Assembly (NCBI GenBank): GCA_028641055.1
Contig: CM054061.1
Coordinates: 53,424,081-53,488,080, forward strand
Length of the DNA: 64,000 bases
Source of the DNA: Alopecurus myosuroides
Taxonomy: Eukaryota > Streptophyta > Magnoliopsida > Poales > Poaceae
Direction of reading: 5' to 3'
Of the stretch, positions 45,239 to 54,489 are shown in pieces. A program made the translations under genes and the position numbers. Positions within the stretch are counted from its first letter, which is position 1. Each line of letters opens with the position of its first letter. Under the pieces are notes generated by a model. That model ran no database searches and was not told where the DNA came from. It saw only the letters and a list, made by a program, of their open reading frames with translations.

Positions 45239-45886
45239 TCACCATTTCAGAAAATACCTACTTACAAAACACATAAGAACACCCACAGCTACAACCAGCA
45301 AGAATAGCACAATCCTATATTTCTTCTCTATTTCCTTCTTCTCTGCGATTAATTTCTTCACCTCCATGGAAACTTCAGCTAACTTCCTCACCAGGAACAC
45401 ATTGTCATCTTCTAATTCCCTCAAAGTTCTTCTACTGCCTTGCAATTCTCTCTCATTGCCTGCACCCTGTTCATCAACGGAAATAAAAACTTCACTGTGA
45501 GCAGACTGACAACAGCACGAAACCAATCGAGTGAGCAGAGCAATCCAGCAAGCAATCATGTAATATCACATCACAACAGAGCAGAATCACAATCGAGGAA
45601 CGAAAACATTCGAGCCAGCAGTGCAATCTAGAAGGGCAGACGTCAAGCAACGAACCAACTCAACCCAACAGTGCAATCGAGAAGGAGAATTGAGCAGCGC
45701 AACCAACCAATTCGAGCTTACCTTTTGAGGTCCTCTCCTTGTTGCCGTCGATGTCGCCGGAGGAGACCAATACACTTCCCTAGTCACCTCCCACGCTTCC
45801 GCCTCCGTGTTCCTCATTTCGTCGCCGCCACGGACGCAACCGGCTAGCCAACACGATCTGCGAGGCGTTCCCATGGAGCCAACCAC
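45239..45886 (-). CDS. Small MULE accessory protein: coiled coil plus C-terminal membrane segment
   Basis: Predicted two-exon gene on the minus strand. Exon 1 is 45886-45722 (55 codons, donor AAAAG|GTAAGC). Exon 2 is 45466-45239 (acceptor ATGAACAG|GG). They join in phase to 130 residues. The second exon encodes a charged coiled-coil-like stretch (LEDDNVFLVRKLAEVSMEVK...AEKKEIEKKYR) and a hydrophobic tail (IVLFLLVVAVGVLMCFVSRY), a tail-anchor-like membrane segment. This tail resembles GRF-zinc-finger proteins abundant in grasses, but no zinc finger is present here. It is convergent with the transposase inside the same TIRs. Function is unknown; a truncated host-derived passenger is possible. 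Confidence 0.5.
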
Positions 45887-46110
45887 TTTCTCGCTCGCTG
45901 CAACGCCCCTTCCTTCAATTCCCCTTCAATTCGAACCACCTCCGACGATAATCGCCTTCGAGTCGCCGCCGGGAGAGCCAGGCTAGGGTTCCTCGGGTGA
46001 GCGAGCGATTGGGGATTTCATTTCTTCTTTCACAATTTGGTCCCCGCAGCTGCAGAATCATTCCAGGGGGTTATCTGCCAATGCGTAACATCCAGGAATC
46101 CAGTGCACGC

Positions 46111-46269
46111 AACTTGTCCATGTCAGCGTCCACATGTCAACACGTGATTCGTCCAGGACCAATTTATTCCCGATTAGCAAGTTGTGGGGCTTTGGGTGCA
46201 CGATTCGCAAGAAGTGGGACTAAATTGCACGCTAAGCGCAATTTGTGGGACTAAACCTGTATATACCTC
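46111..46269 (-). repeat. MULE right TIR
   Basis: 159 bp, complement of the left TIR, ending CCTGTATATACCTC. Confidence 0.95.
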
Positions 46270-46715
46270 CTTCTGGATTGGCATATATGTAGTCACGAAA
46301 GAACAGTCCAACTGTCCAAGTAAGCTACAGAATGCGGCGAAAGGTAATCTGTAAAATTCAGCTAGCCTTCATGTTACAAGTCAAGTCGCCGCTAATCTCG
46401 CAGTTTTTCTCTGCTTCCACGCGGGCGATGTCTCCAGGGCTGCAGGGCAGCTCGCAGGTCCGTAAAAAACAGAACAAGAGAAAACCACTGTTGACTTGGA
46501 CTAATGAATACAGTACGAACTCACCGTGCCATAAGAAACATCGTCATGGTTTAATACTCGCCATGGAGTGTACGGCAGCCGCTGTATTTTCATCTGGCTC
46601 AGTTTACTCGCAACTAGTCTCGACGGTGCTAGTGTCGACACTCTTTGTTTACCGGTCAAAGCGTAGCAGCTGGATCCGGACTGACTAGTCATGTGATATG
46701 CGACACCAGGTTAGA
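46270..46715. repeat. Duplicated block C, copy 1, right part
   Basis: Collinear with 51235-52275: 'gcgaaaggtaatctg', 'ttacaggtcaagtcg', 'gatgtctccagggc.gc', 'cgccataa', 'ttttcatctggctcagttta', 'actagtc'. Confidence 0.8.
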
Positions 46716-46794
46716 TTCACTCCGTGAGACCGTGACATCCCACCTTTCCTCCATGCCTTCCTCCAAACCAAAGGAGCCCTACTTGTGCTATGCT

Positions 46795-47985
46795 TAGAGA
46801 GATCTCGAGGACATGTTATATTTGGAAATTATCTTCTATCCCAATCTTCCTCAAAAAAAAAAAAAAAAAACGGTTTCGTGGCTACATGCATGTGGCAATT
46901 TCAATCTCTCTTCTTTTGGCGCTCTCATGTGGGCTGGAGACTGCGATGCGAAGGTGCATGCATGTGTTTACAGCCGCATAATTTGGACACCACCAACAAG
47001 AGGCGAGGCAGAACCTTGCCATGTTCGATGGGTGTTGGAGTCGACGACAGGGCCGGGCGAAAGCCTTGCCTGTAGCTGACGACGGCGACGTCCGCGGGCG
47101 CCGTCACCTTCTTGGAGGCGTCGTCATGGCGATGTTCGTTCTTCCCCGTCTCGACCACCGGGGGAAACCCTAGATCCGACCTTTAGATCGGGCGGCGTCG
47201 GCGCAGCTGCGTCGGTCCCTTCTTGGAGGCGTCGCCTAGGTGGTTCGTGGAGTCCTTGGTACGTTGGCTGGAGTTGCTGTTGGATGCCGCTCAGAGTTGG
47301 GCTCCTAGGGCACTATGTACATCGTCGTCGATGCTTCTTGGTCGGCGCCTCTTCCGGCGGTTTAGTCCTATCGTCCACTCGCCGACTCTTAGGCGCTTAT
47401 GGGTGGGCGGTGCGTCGGCTTGTGCCATCTTGGTCTTGGTATCGGTCTCTTGGAGCCTCGGTCTTCGGTTGTGACACGGCCTAGAAGCTCGGTGTACCCT
47501 TTCATCGCCATGTTTGGCTGGAGGTGGTGCAAGGCGAGTCTTGTTGTTCGGCGGGTGTGGGTTGTGTTGTAATCCGTGTGGCGTTGTGTTTGTATCGTGT
47601 TGCCTTTTGGCGTTGTATCAGCCGTCTTGGCCTCTTCTTCTATGAAACCGATGCACCTTTCAGGGTGTATCCTTAAAAAAAATGTGTTACAGCCGCAGTG
47701 GGCGAAAAGTCTCCGGGAGTCATCTGATCGATCACATAAATTGCATGCGTCCATGCACCTGGCCATGGTGTGGCCATGCGGTCTGCATATGCTATACTTA
47801 GCAACAGCCGTAAAACTAAAGTGGGACTTGTACTATGACAGGCGGGATAGATACTCGATCGATGGGGCTAGGTGGCTTGCTATAGCATCAGAACAATAAC
47901 CGGGGAACCATTATATATTGTGTGGCGTGCTGGTCTATTCATGAGCCCTTATTTGAAATTTTACTAGATCCGAGTCACATTTCTA
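46795..47985. repeat. Duplicated intergenic block A, copy 2
   Basis: Collinear with 19570-20360 but interrupted by a 703-bp retroposon at 46979-47681. There is an A-run at 46851-46870. Confidence 0.8.
46979..47681 (+). mobile_element. 703-bp poly-A retroposon inside block A copy 2
   Basis: The insertion is precise: flanks ATGTGTTTACAGCCGCA (46962-46978) and ATGTGTTACAGCCGCA (47682-47697) form a 16-17-bp target duplication, and the insert ends in an A-run. Copy 1 of block A lacks it. There is no ORF of note. The 3' end ('ctatgaaaccgatgcacc...ggtgtatccttaaaa') resembles grass LINE tails. A 5'-truncated LINE or SINE-like retroposon. Confidence 0.8.
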
Positions 47986-48093
47986 ATCCCTTGACTGAAC
48001 TAAAAATTGCACTGCTATTTTCCTGAAAACTGCATAGCCCTAGTAGCAACTAGCCATGATTCGATAAATAACGCGTATACATTTAGTCCGAAT

Positions 48094-48131
48094 GCAGAGG
48101 CCGGGGCCCAGGCTCCCATTTCTAAAAAAAA
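48094..48131 (+). mobile_element. 38-bp LINE 3'-tip insertion
   Basis: 'gcagaggccggggcccaggc' followed by 'tcccatttct' and an A-run, flanked by ACATTTAGTCCGAAT (48079-48093) and ACATTTAGTCAGAAT (48132-48146), a 15-bp duplication with one difference. The GCAGAGGCCGGGG phrase is typical of grass LINE 3' ends. Confidence 0.8.
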
Positions 48132-48146
48132 ACATTTAGTCAGAAT

Positions 48147-50239
48147 TCAAATCTTACTAACTTGGACCAAACATATATAGAAGAAAATATCAATATCTGC
48201 AATACTAAATATATAAATACATCATAAAAATTTATTGTGTGATGAAACTATCATATTGATTTGGTATAAAAAAAAAGGGTCCATATCTTGTCTAAATCAT
48301 TGGCCAAATTTAATGTTGTTGAAGTTTTACTAAATTTATAGGCCTTATCATCGGAACACAATGGGTAGTGTTTAGGAAAGTGCTCAGTTGAACCGGGGTG
48401 TATTTGAACCCGTTTTAGAAATACATATTTTAAATTTTAAAATTCATAAAAAAGTTGTGTGCCTACACATGCATGTTCTATGTGTGTCTGGAAAGTATCG
48501 TAAAGAAACGAATTTTTATTTGGTCTATGTAAAAAAGGAAAAAAAATGACTGACTATTTTCGTGAATAGCACAAAATTTCTTGTTTTTCTTGAGGAAAAT
48601 AAAAGATTTTTAGTCATCAAGTATGTTGTTTTTGGCATGGTCCCTATCCTCTTGCGCCAAGTATGCCTTTGGGGGTTTCCAAGGCAAATGCAAGAGATTG
48701 AGAGAGAGTAAAAAGAGAGCATGTTGGACCTGAGACGGGTGTGATGTACAAAAAGTCGTAGCTCGAGGCAAGGCAACTTAACCCTCTCAGGAGAGTAGCG
48801 CTCTAGCCAAAGGAGCTACCCTATATATGGTAGCGTCCCACTCGAGGGACCGGAGCTACCCTATCGATCCATAGGGTCGGGAAGGCCCGCAGTTGACACG
48901 TTGGCAGGATGGCATCGTCCCCAAAGACGGAGCTAACATATTTAGGCACTACCCTAAAGGGTTAAATTCGTGAATTTTTGGGCGGGAGGGGTCACGCGAT
49001 GAATTCTTTGTGTTGGAAGGTCAGTTTTGTCAATTTCGACTGTGAACAATAGGCATCCCTAGCTTGCAGGCACGGTACGGCCAGGCAGACGACACATGAC
49101 ATTCTGGTTATTAGCTTCAGAACAATCAAGGCTAGGAACACGAAGCCACCGCAAATGTATACCTTACCAGCAACAAAATATGCATGTGAAACTGTGTGTA
49201 TATCGGAGCAGAGTCAATATACATGCATGCATACGTGTATCATATTTGTGGCTGGTGCTTCATAAAAAAACGATTTTTCATACTCGGAAAATGGAAAATG
49301 TTTTTTGTGCAATGAAAAGGAAAACTTTCTTCGTCAACATTGTCTGTGATTTCAACATGCATGTTTGTGTAGAATATGGACATATTTTAAAAAATTGTCG
49401 TGCATGTGGGTATAACACTCGTCACTTGGCCCGAAAGGCAAGAATCTTCGTAGAAGATAGCTCATTTTCTTAGGTGTGATCATACTCCACAAACCCAGGT
49501 CTATTTTTGTTTGCAATACCATCATGCTCCACTTTGCCATATCTTGGCACATTCCAATATAGTTTGGTTATTTGGTGTCCAAGTTTGGCTTGTTTTCTCC
49601 ATAAATCCTAGTTTCGACACCTAATTGGGTTGGGTGACTATATACTATACACTAAATACCCCACTTAGTAAAGTTCTATACATGGTAGAAAATATTATAT
49701 GGATGACATATTTGTATTTCTCTCATTTTTTCAAATCGGTTTAGACATATGATTTGTCAAATTTTGATTTTACGGATTTGTAGATATGAATTATTCAATA
49801 TTAAATGTAAAAAAGAAAAATATTAATTATTATTTAAATTTAAGATTTATTTGAATTCAAGATTATTATTTGTTATTTTACTTAATTAATTGTTTGCAAA
49901 TTACAAAATAATGGAGTGTGACATGATGGTCCAAGCGCAAAATTGATTGGGTACTATTGTCAGCGAAACAACCATTCTTTCTAGGCATCTCATAGGGAAG
50001 AAACTAAGAAGTTAATCGTGATGGGACGGGAGTAGTCTGAGGATGAGTGACCGATCGAAAAGTGTTAGTAGAAACGAGCGATTTAAATTAAAATTGAGAA
50101 TGGTTAGAGAAAATATAAACATATCTATGGTGCAATTAAGTGGTTAGGAATTCAAATAAAAAAATTGTAGAAAAAAATTAAAAAAATTAAATTGGAAAAT
50201 CAAATTGAAAAAAATTGAGAAAAAATATTCTGCCTATCC
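48147..50239. other. Intergenic, mostly unrecognised
   Basis: AT-rich DNA. The segment 48390-48560 looks MITE-like but its ends are not clear. A 125-codon frame at 49096-49473 has a weak knuckle-like CVEYGHILKNC and is not called as a gene. Nothing else is supportable apart from the tRNA-like patch listed separately. Confidence 0.4.
48750..48825 (-). other. tRNA-like (SINE head?) relic
   Basis: Minus strand reads TAGCTCCTTTGGCTAGAGCG, a possible anticodon arm CTCTCCTGAGAGG, then CCTCGAGCTACGACTTTTT. This resembles a tRNA D-arm/A-box, anticodon arm and weak B-box followed by a T-run. The B-box and T-stem are poor, so it is not a functional tRNA. Confidence 0.3.
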
Positions 50240-50400
50240 ATACGCCGACGGGATTTCACTAGGCCGACGGCCAGGTGTTTACGTCGACAGGCCAAAACGC
50301 CGACGACGATACGCAGACGGTCACCATTGTCCTATCATACGCGGATAGGGATTGAGCTTATGCCGACGGGGTGAGGCCGTCGACATCTAGCCTATCTCCC
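50240..50400. repeat. Ghost of a third CACTA subterminal region
   Basis: Several direct and inverted copies of CCGACGG / CCGTCG ('acgccgacggg', 'ggccgacggcc', 'acgccgacgac', 'gccgacgggg', 'ggccgtcgac') are packed into 160 bp. This matches the style of CACTA subterminal arrays, with a motif unlike that of E1 or E2. No termini are seen. Confidence 0.45.
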
Positions 50401-50865
50401 GTAGATCTGGTCAATCTCCCGCTCCCAACGTTAATCATGTGCCACAGCTAGCTAATTTGGTGTTAGCATCACTTCTCCACGAGAATATAACATCCGGATC
50501 GTTGTGAACAATTCACATTTTGAAAAAAAAAAATCAGATAGTATTTTTTTTATCCGGATTAAATAGTTGTACGAATTTTGGATTAAAATAGAATATTTAT
50601 TTGGAATTTTTATAAAGTTAAAAATATCTGAATGGAGCTCGGCCTCCATTTGCTCTTTCCGCATCGTTATCCTCTACGGCTTGGTTACTACTCCAGCTAG
50701 CTGTCAATCGAGGAAGCCATGTGGGAGTTAGATTTCGGCGAATTTTAAGCGTTCCGTAGCCATCCGGAGATATTCCTAGTAGTACCTAACAAGTACGTCC
50801 AACCCATTCGTCAAAAGCAACAATGGATGTGCCGAAAAACAATTCTTGCTCCTGAGCTGCAGTGC

Positions 50866-51062
50866 TCCGGTTTTTTAAAAATTGAAAAATAAAATTATGC
50901 ACAAAAAAAATATAAATGTTCCAAGTATTATTGAACAATACTAGGCAGATATGTAGGTTGATAACACGTATATATATCCAACTAAATTAATTTTGAAATT
51001 TTATGAAACTTTAGAACACCATTTCGATTTATATTTTTAAATACCAGGAGCACCGGAGCTCT
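50866..51062. repeat. AT-rich MITE-like insert
   Basis: Left end 'agtgctccggttttttaaaa' and right end 'tttttaaataccaggagcaccggagct' are partly complementary. Interrupts block C copy 2. The ends are approximate. Confidence 0.4.
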
Positions 51063-51764
51063 GGAGCCAAATATCCTGTCTCAGTATATGCTGCCTACTT
51101 TGTCTTTGCTCTGGTTTGTTGCTCTGTCCTGGTTCTGCAAGCTAGACAGCATCAGGTGCTAGATAGTGGAGTTCAGAGATCACAAGTAACATGAACGGCG
51201 ACGGTCTTGTTCTAGAATTGCATACGTAGTCGTGAACGAATAGTCCAAAGTAAGCTTGAGACTGGAGCTAGCGAAAGGTAATCTGCTAGTACTAGTACAA
51301 CAGTGGAAGAAAAACAAGCATACTAACACTTTACCTTTCGACAACGACAGAGGAACATTTCTTGGCACAGAGCACATACTATTCAGCCTCCCTTCGGAAC
51401 AAAGGGAAGTTACAGGTCAAGTCGTCGTTCCAGGCCGGCTAAGCTCGCGGGTTTTCTCCGGTTACATGAGGTCGATGTCTCCTGGGCAGCTGCACAAGTC
51501 CAATTTAGTCAAGCTCTGCAGATCGTAGACAGATCATCAGAGATAGATCGATGCATGCTTGATAGATCCATTCAAACCATACCAGTCTGCATTCAAACAG
51601 CTTATTAGTGCCACACGACCGAACGGACAATGTAGGGAAAAAATGGCCATTCGTGTTTTAAGAGAAAAAAAACAAGTTGACTTGACTAGGAGGATGAAGT
51701 CATCCATCGTACGCGCCATAAAGAACATCACAGGCTGATGCTTCAGTGGTGTGCAACTGGGCAC

Positions 51765-52100
51765 CAGTACTTCTGACAAGTAAAAAGATTCGAAAAATAA
51801 TATTTATGAGTTTCAAAAAATTCTGAAAAAAATCAGTAAGTAGCCAATGATATACTACAAAGATGCAAAAAATCAACATCAAATACTTTGTATCCTGACA
51901 CAAAAATAAGAAAATTATGGATATGCGAATGCTTATTTTCAAATATATAAAATTTTATCATTTTTGTGTAGCATATAAGATTTTGTATTTCAAATTGAAA
52001 TTTTATGAATTTGTTTGATATATCATTGACTACACCAAAATTTATTTTCAGAATTTTCTGACACTCGTAAATATAATTTTTAAATTGGCAGGAACAATGG
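51765..52100. repeat. AT-rich MITE-like insert with long imperfect inverted arms
   Basis: 'aaaaataatatttatgag...caaaaaattctgaaa' on the left is the imperfect complement of 'ttttcagaattttctgacactcgtaaatataattttt' segments on the right. Absent from the corresponding place in block C copy 1. Confidence 0.5.
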
Positions 52101-52321
52101 CGCTCGGAGCAGAGAACACTTTCCGTGTTACCGTGTATAGGTTTGTGCGGCAGAAATTGCATGCATTTTCATCTGGGCTCAGTTTAATCACTACTGCTAG
52201 TCTTTGACAGTGCACCCGTCGAAGCGATCTGCGACTCCTAGTCGACTAGGTAGAGACCAGGATAGGTTCACTATCTCAACGTAGCTATACCGTACCATAT
52301 GACGGTGATATCTACCTATTA

Positions 52322-53413
52322 GAGCATCTCGCACCGGAAACGCTCGCACGCTAAATCGAGTTTACGGCACCGAATTAACAATTTTGCAGCGCTGCGCAGC
52401 TGAATAGTTTTTCAGTCGCGCGAAAATAGAGCACGATCATTGTAGAGGTTCAGCAGACGCGTCAGATTGCAGCGCGCGCATTGCAGAGGTTCGAATTTTA
52501 CATTTCATTCTAATTTAAAAAATCATACAACTAAAATTTGACTAAAAATCAACTAAAAATCGCCGTCTTCCTCGCTCGAGGACTCGTCCTCGCTCTCGGT
52601 CCATAGGTCGTCCCACCGGGGGTTGCTATCGTCCCAGGTGGTGACGCCGTAGAGCTACGCATCAGCCGTGGCCCTCCGCTCCGCCTGTTGTGCCGCTCGT
52701 AGCTCCCTCCGCTCCACCCTCCTGTCGGCCCGCTCCGCTACCCTCCTCGCCCAGAATTCTTCCTCGGCGGCGATTTATGTCGTGTGGCTCGCCTGCCAGT
52801 TCACGACGACCCGCGCGTCTCTCTCCGCGACGAGGAGCCGCGTCTGCGCCCGACGGTTCGTGTGGCGGTCCTCCAGCGTGTCCAAACGTGGCGGCGGCGC
52901 CAACTCCCGTGCTTGCTGCACGTTACGGGCATCACTGAAATTCATCTGCGCCCGCGGGCGCCCAAGCTGCCACGCCGCCGCGTCGTAAGCGCACACCGCC
53001 TCATGCACGGTACCAAAGGTACCGAGCGAAAACCGCTCGTCGCCAGAGCGGATCTCGGTGTATGTAGCAGCTGTAGTTGGGACTGGCGCGGACGCCGCGG
53101 TAGCCGCTGAGGTTGCGGACGCGCGGCGACATGGCGGCGGCCGCGGTGCGCGTGGAGAGAATCGGTGGGAGGGGAAATAATGGTTTCGTAGCGAGCGCGG
53201 GAGAGATTTCCGAGCGATTGATGGCGCGTGGCTGTCCGGTGTGCTGGACGCGGCGCACTACATTGGCCGCGTCGCGCGGCTGCGCGCGATGGCCAATTTT
53301 TTCCGCGCGGGCTAATTTTGTGTGACTGCTGGAGCACGTCAACTAGCCCGCGACGCGGTAAAATGGCGCTTTTTCCGCGCGAGCTCCGTTTTCAGCTGCC
53401 GCTGAAGATGCTC
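52322..53413. mobile_element. Harbinger-like element (1.09 kb) carrying an AP2-gene relic
   Basis: Starts GAGCATCTC and ends GAAGATGCTC, flanked by TTA on both sides (52319-52321 and 53414-53416). The 3-bp TTA duplication and GAGCATCT terminus fit the PIF/Harbinger group. It has no transposase. Inside is a minus-strand AP2-domain gene relic filling about half the element, so it is a non-autonomous, gene-carrying derivative. Confidence 0.75.
52553..53132 (-). pseudogene. AP2-domain gene relic inside the Harbinger-like element
   Basis: From ATG at 53132 the minus strand reads MSPRVRNLSGYRGVRASPN, the start of an AP2 domain. After a frame change near 53060 it reads RFSLGTFGTVHEAVCAYDAA and GRPRAQMNF, completing the domain. 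A variable Arg/Glu/Ala-rich region follows with a stop near 52775 and another near 52655. The end reads TTWDDSNPRWDDLWTESEDE and stops at 52553-52555. Such short AP2-like proteins with acidic tails are numerous in Triticeae as I remember them. AP2 proteins bind DNA as transcription factors; this copy is broken. It is distinct from the RAV gene, having no B3 domain and a different AP2 sequence. Confidence 0.8.
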
Positions 53414-53416
53414 TTA

Positions 53417-54489
53417 CAACTGCTACTTACAAAAAATGCGTCTTTCTACCTTATCATCTCTGCCTCTCACCGATGGAACTACTCGACCGCGAGAATATTA
53501 AGCAGGACATGCTCATGCTTGCTCCTGAAGAGACTCGGAACTTAGCTAGCTCAAGAGATCCCGTTCTGCTAATCATGCAAAGGGCACCGCCGCAACCATC
53601 CCGATTGCATAGGGTCGTGCCAACTATGAACGAGATATTGCAATTTTCAGTTATCTTTACAAGGTGCATATACCACAAGTGTAGCACGTTGTTGGTGGCC
53701 GAGTGTGGACGTTGTTGTATTTTTTTTTTTTTGATAACAAGTGTGGACGTTGTTGGTGTTATGGTCACACGCCTTTACGTGATTCTCCCACGCGTTCCGC
53801 TGCAATAGTTTATGCACGCCTAAATCATCCATCTCCAATTCAGTATCTGCGTGCACGATCGATTCCTCCAACCCAAGCAAGCTTACGTCCGTATATATAC
53901 CCCCACATACTTCCATAACTATCGATCTTTACATTACATAGTTTATAACGGATGATGATGCATGATCGAATATATATCTGCAAGTCTGCAACATCTCGAT
54001 CAGCGTCCGACTGGCATCTGCAGGTGCAACGCAATGTCTGTCCAGATTACGATCGTATCACCACCAGAAAGTGCACGCTTTCATGCCGTGATTACGTCCT
54101 TTAAGTGCCTGCTTACTCATCCCTGGGCCGTTCCATGTCACCGGATAAAATAGATTTATATATCCAGCCGATTTATTTTCACATATGTGCACGTGGGCGC
54201 GTACGCACGCAAGCACTAACCCTGTTCTTGATTGGAGATTCGGTGATCCTACGTGCGGGGAAGGTTTATCCAACTGATCTGGCACTTTACGTCATACGCA
54301 CTAGCTCCATTATGTTATATAGAAAGGACCTTGTTCCATAGATATGATCGATATGATATATGCGGCAAAAGATCAAAAAACACATGTTGGTTAGGGGCTT
54401 TCTTTCGGACGTCGGCACATGAATGACGATCATCAATTGAGATAATAATTAATTAACATTAATCTCCTTTTATAGACCATCTTTGATAA
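53417..54489. other. Intergenic, no gene recognised
   Basis: Mixed DNA with T-run at 53720-53732 next to a local duplication of 'agtgtggacgttgttg' (53701 and 53741), suggesting a small slippage or retroposition scar. No coding region is supported. Confidence 0.4.

Larger units (their letters stand above)
39586..46269. mobile_element. Mutator-like element (6.68 kb) with 159-bp TIRs
   Basis: Terminal inverted repeats 39586-39744 and 46111-46269 start GAGGTATATACAGGTTTAGT and match over equal lengths with few differences. The 9-bp flanks CTTCTGGAA (39577-39585) and CTTCTGGAT (46270-46278) form a target duplication with one mismatch, the Mutator signature. It contains a broken MULE transposase on + and a small two-exon gene on -. 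It interrupts block C. Confidence 0.95.
50690..52275. repeat. Duplicated block C, copy 2
   Basis: Collinear with 38960-39585 plus 46270-46715. It carries two AT-rich inserts (about 50866-51062 and 51765-52100) absent from copy 1. Confidence 0.75.

Noticed and set aside
49096..49473. 125-codon ORF with a knuckle-like CVEYGHILKNC
   Set aside because: The pattern lacks the correct Cys/His spacing, the composition is non-coding, and no neighbouring element supports it.
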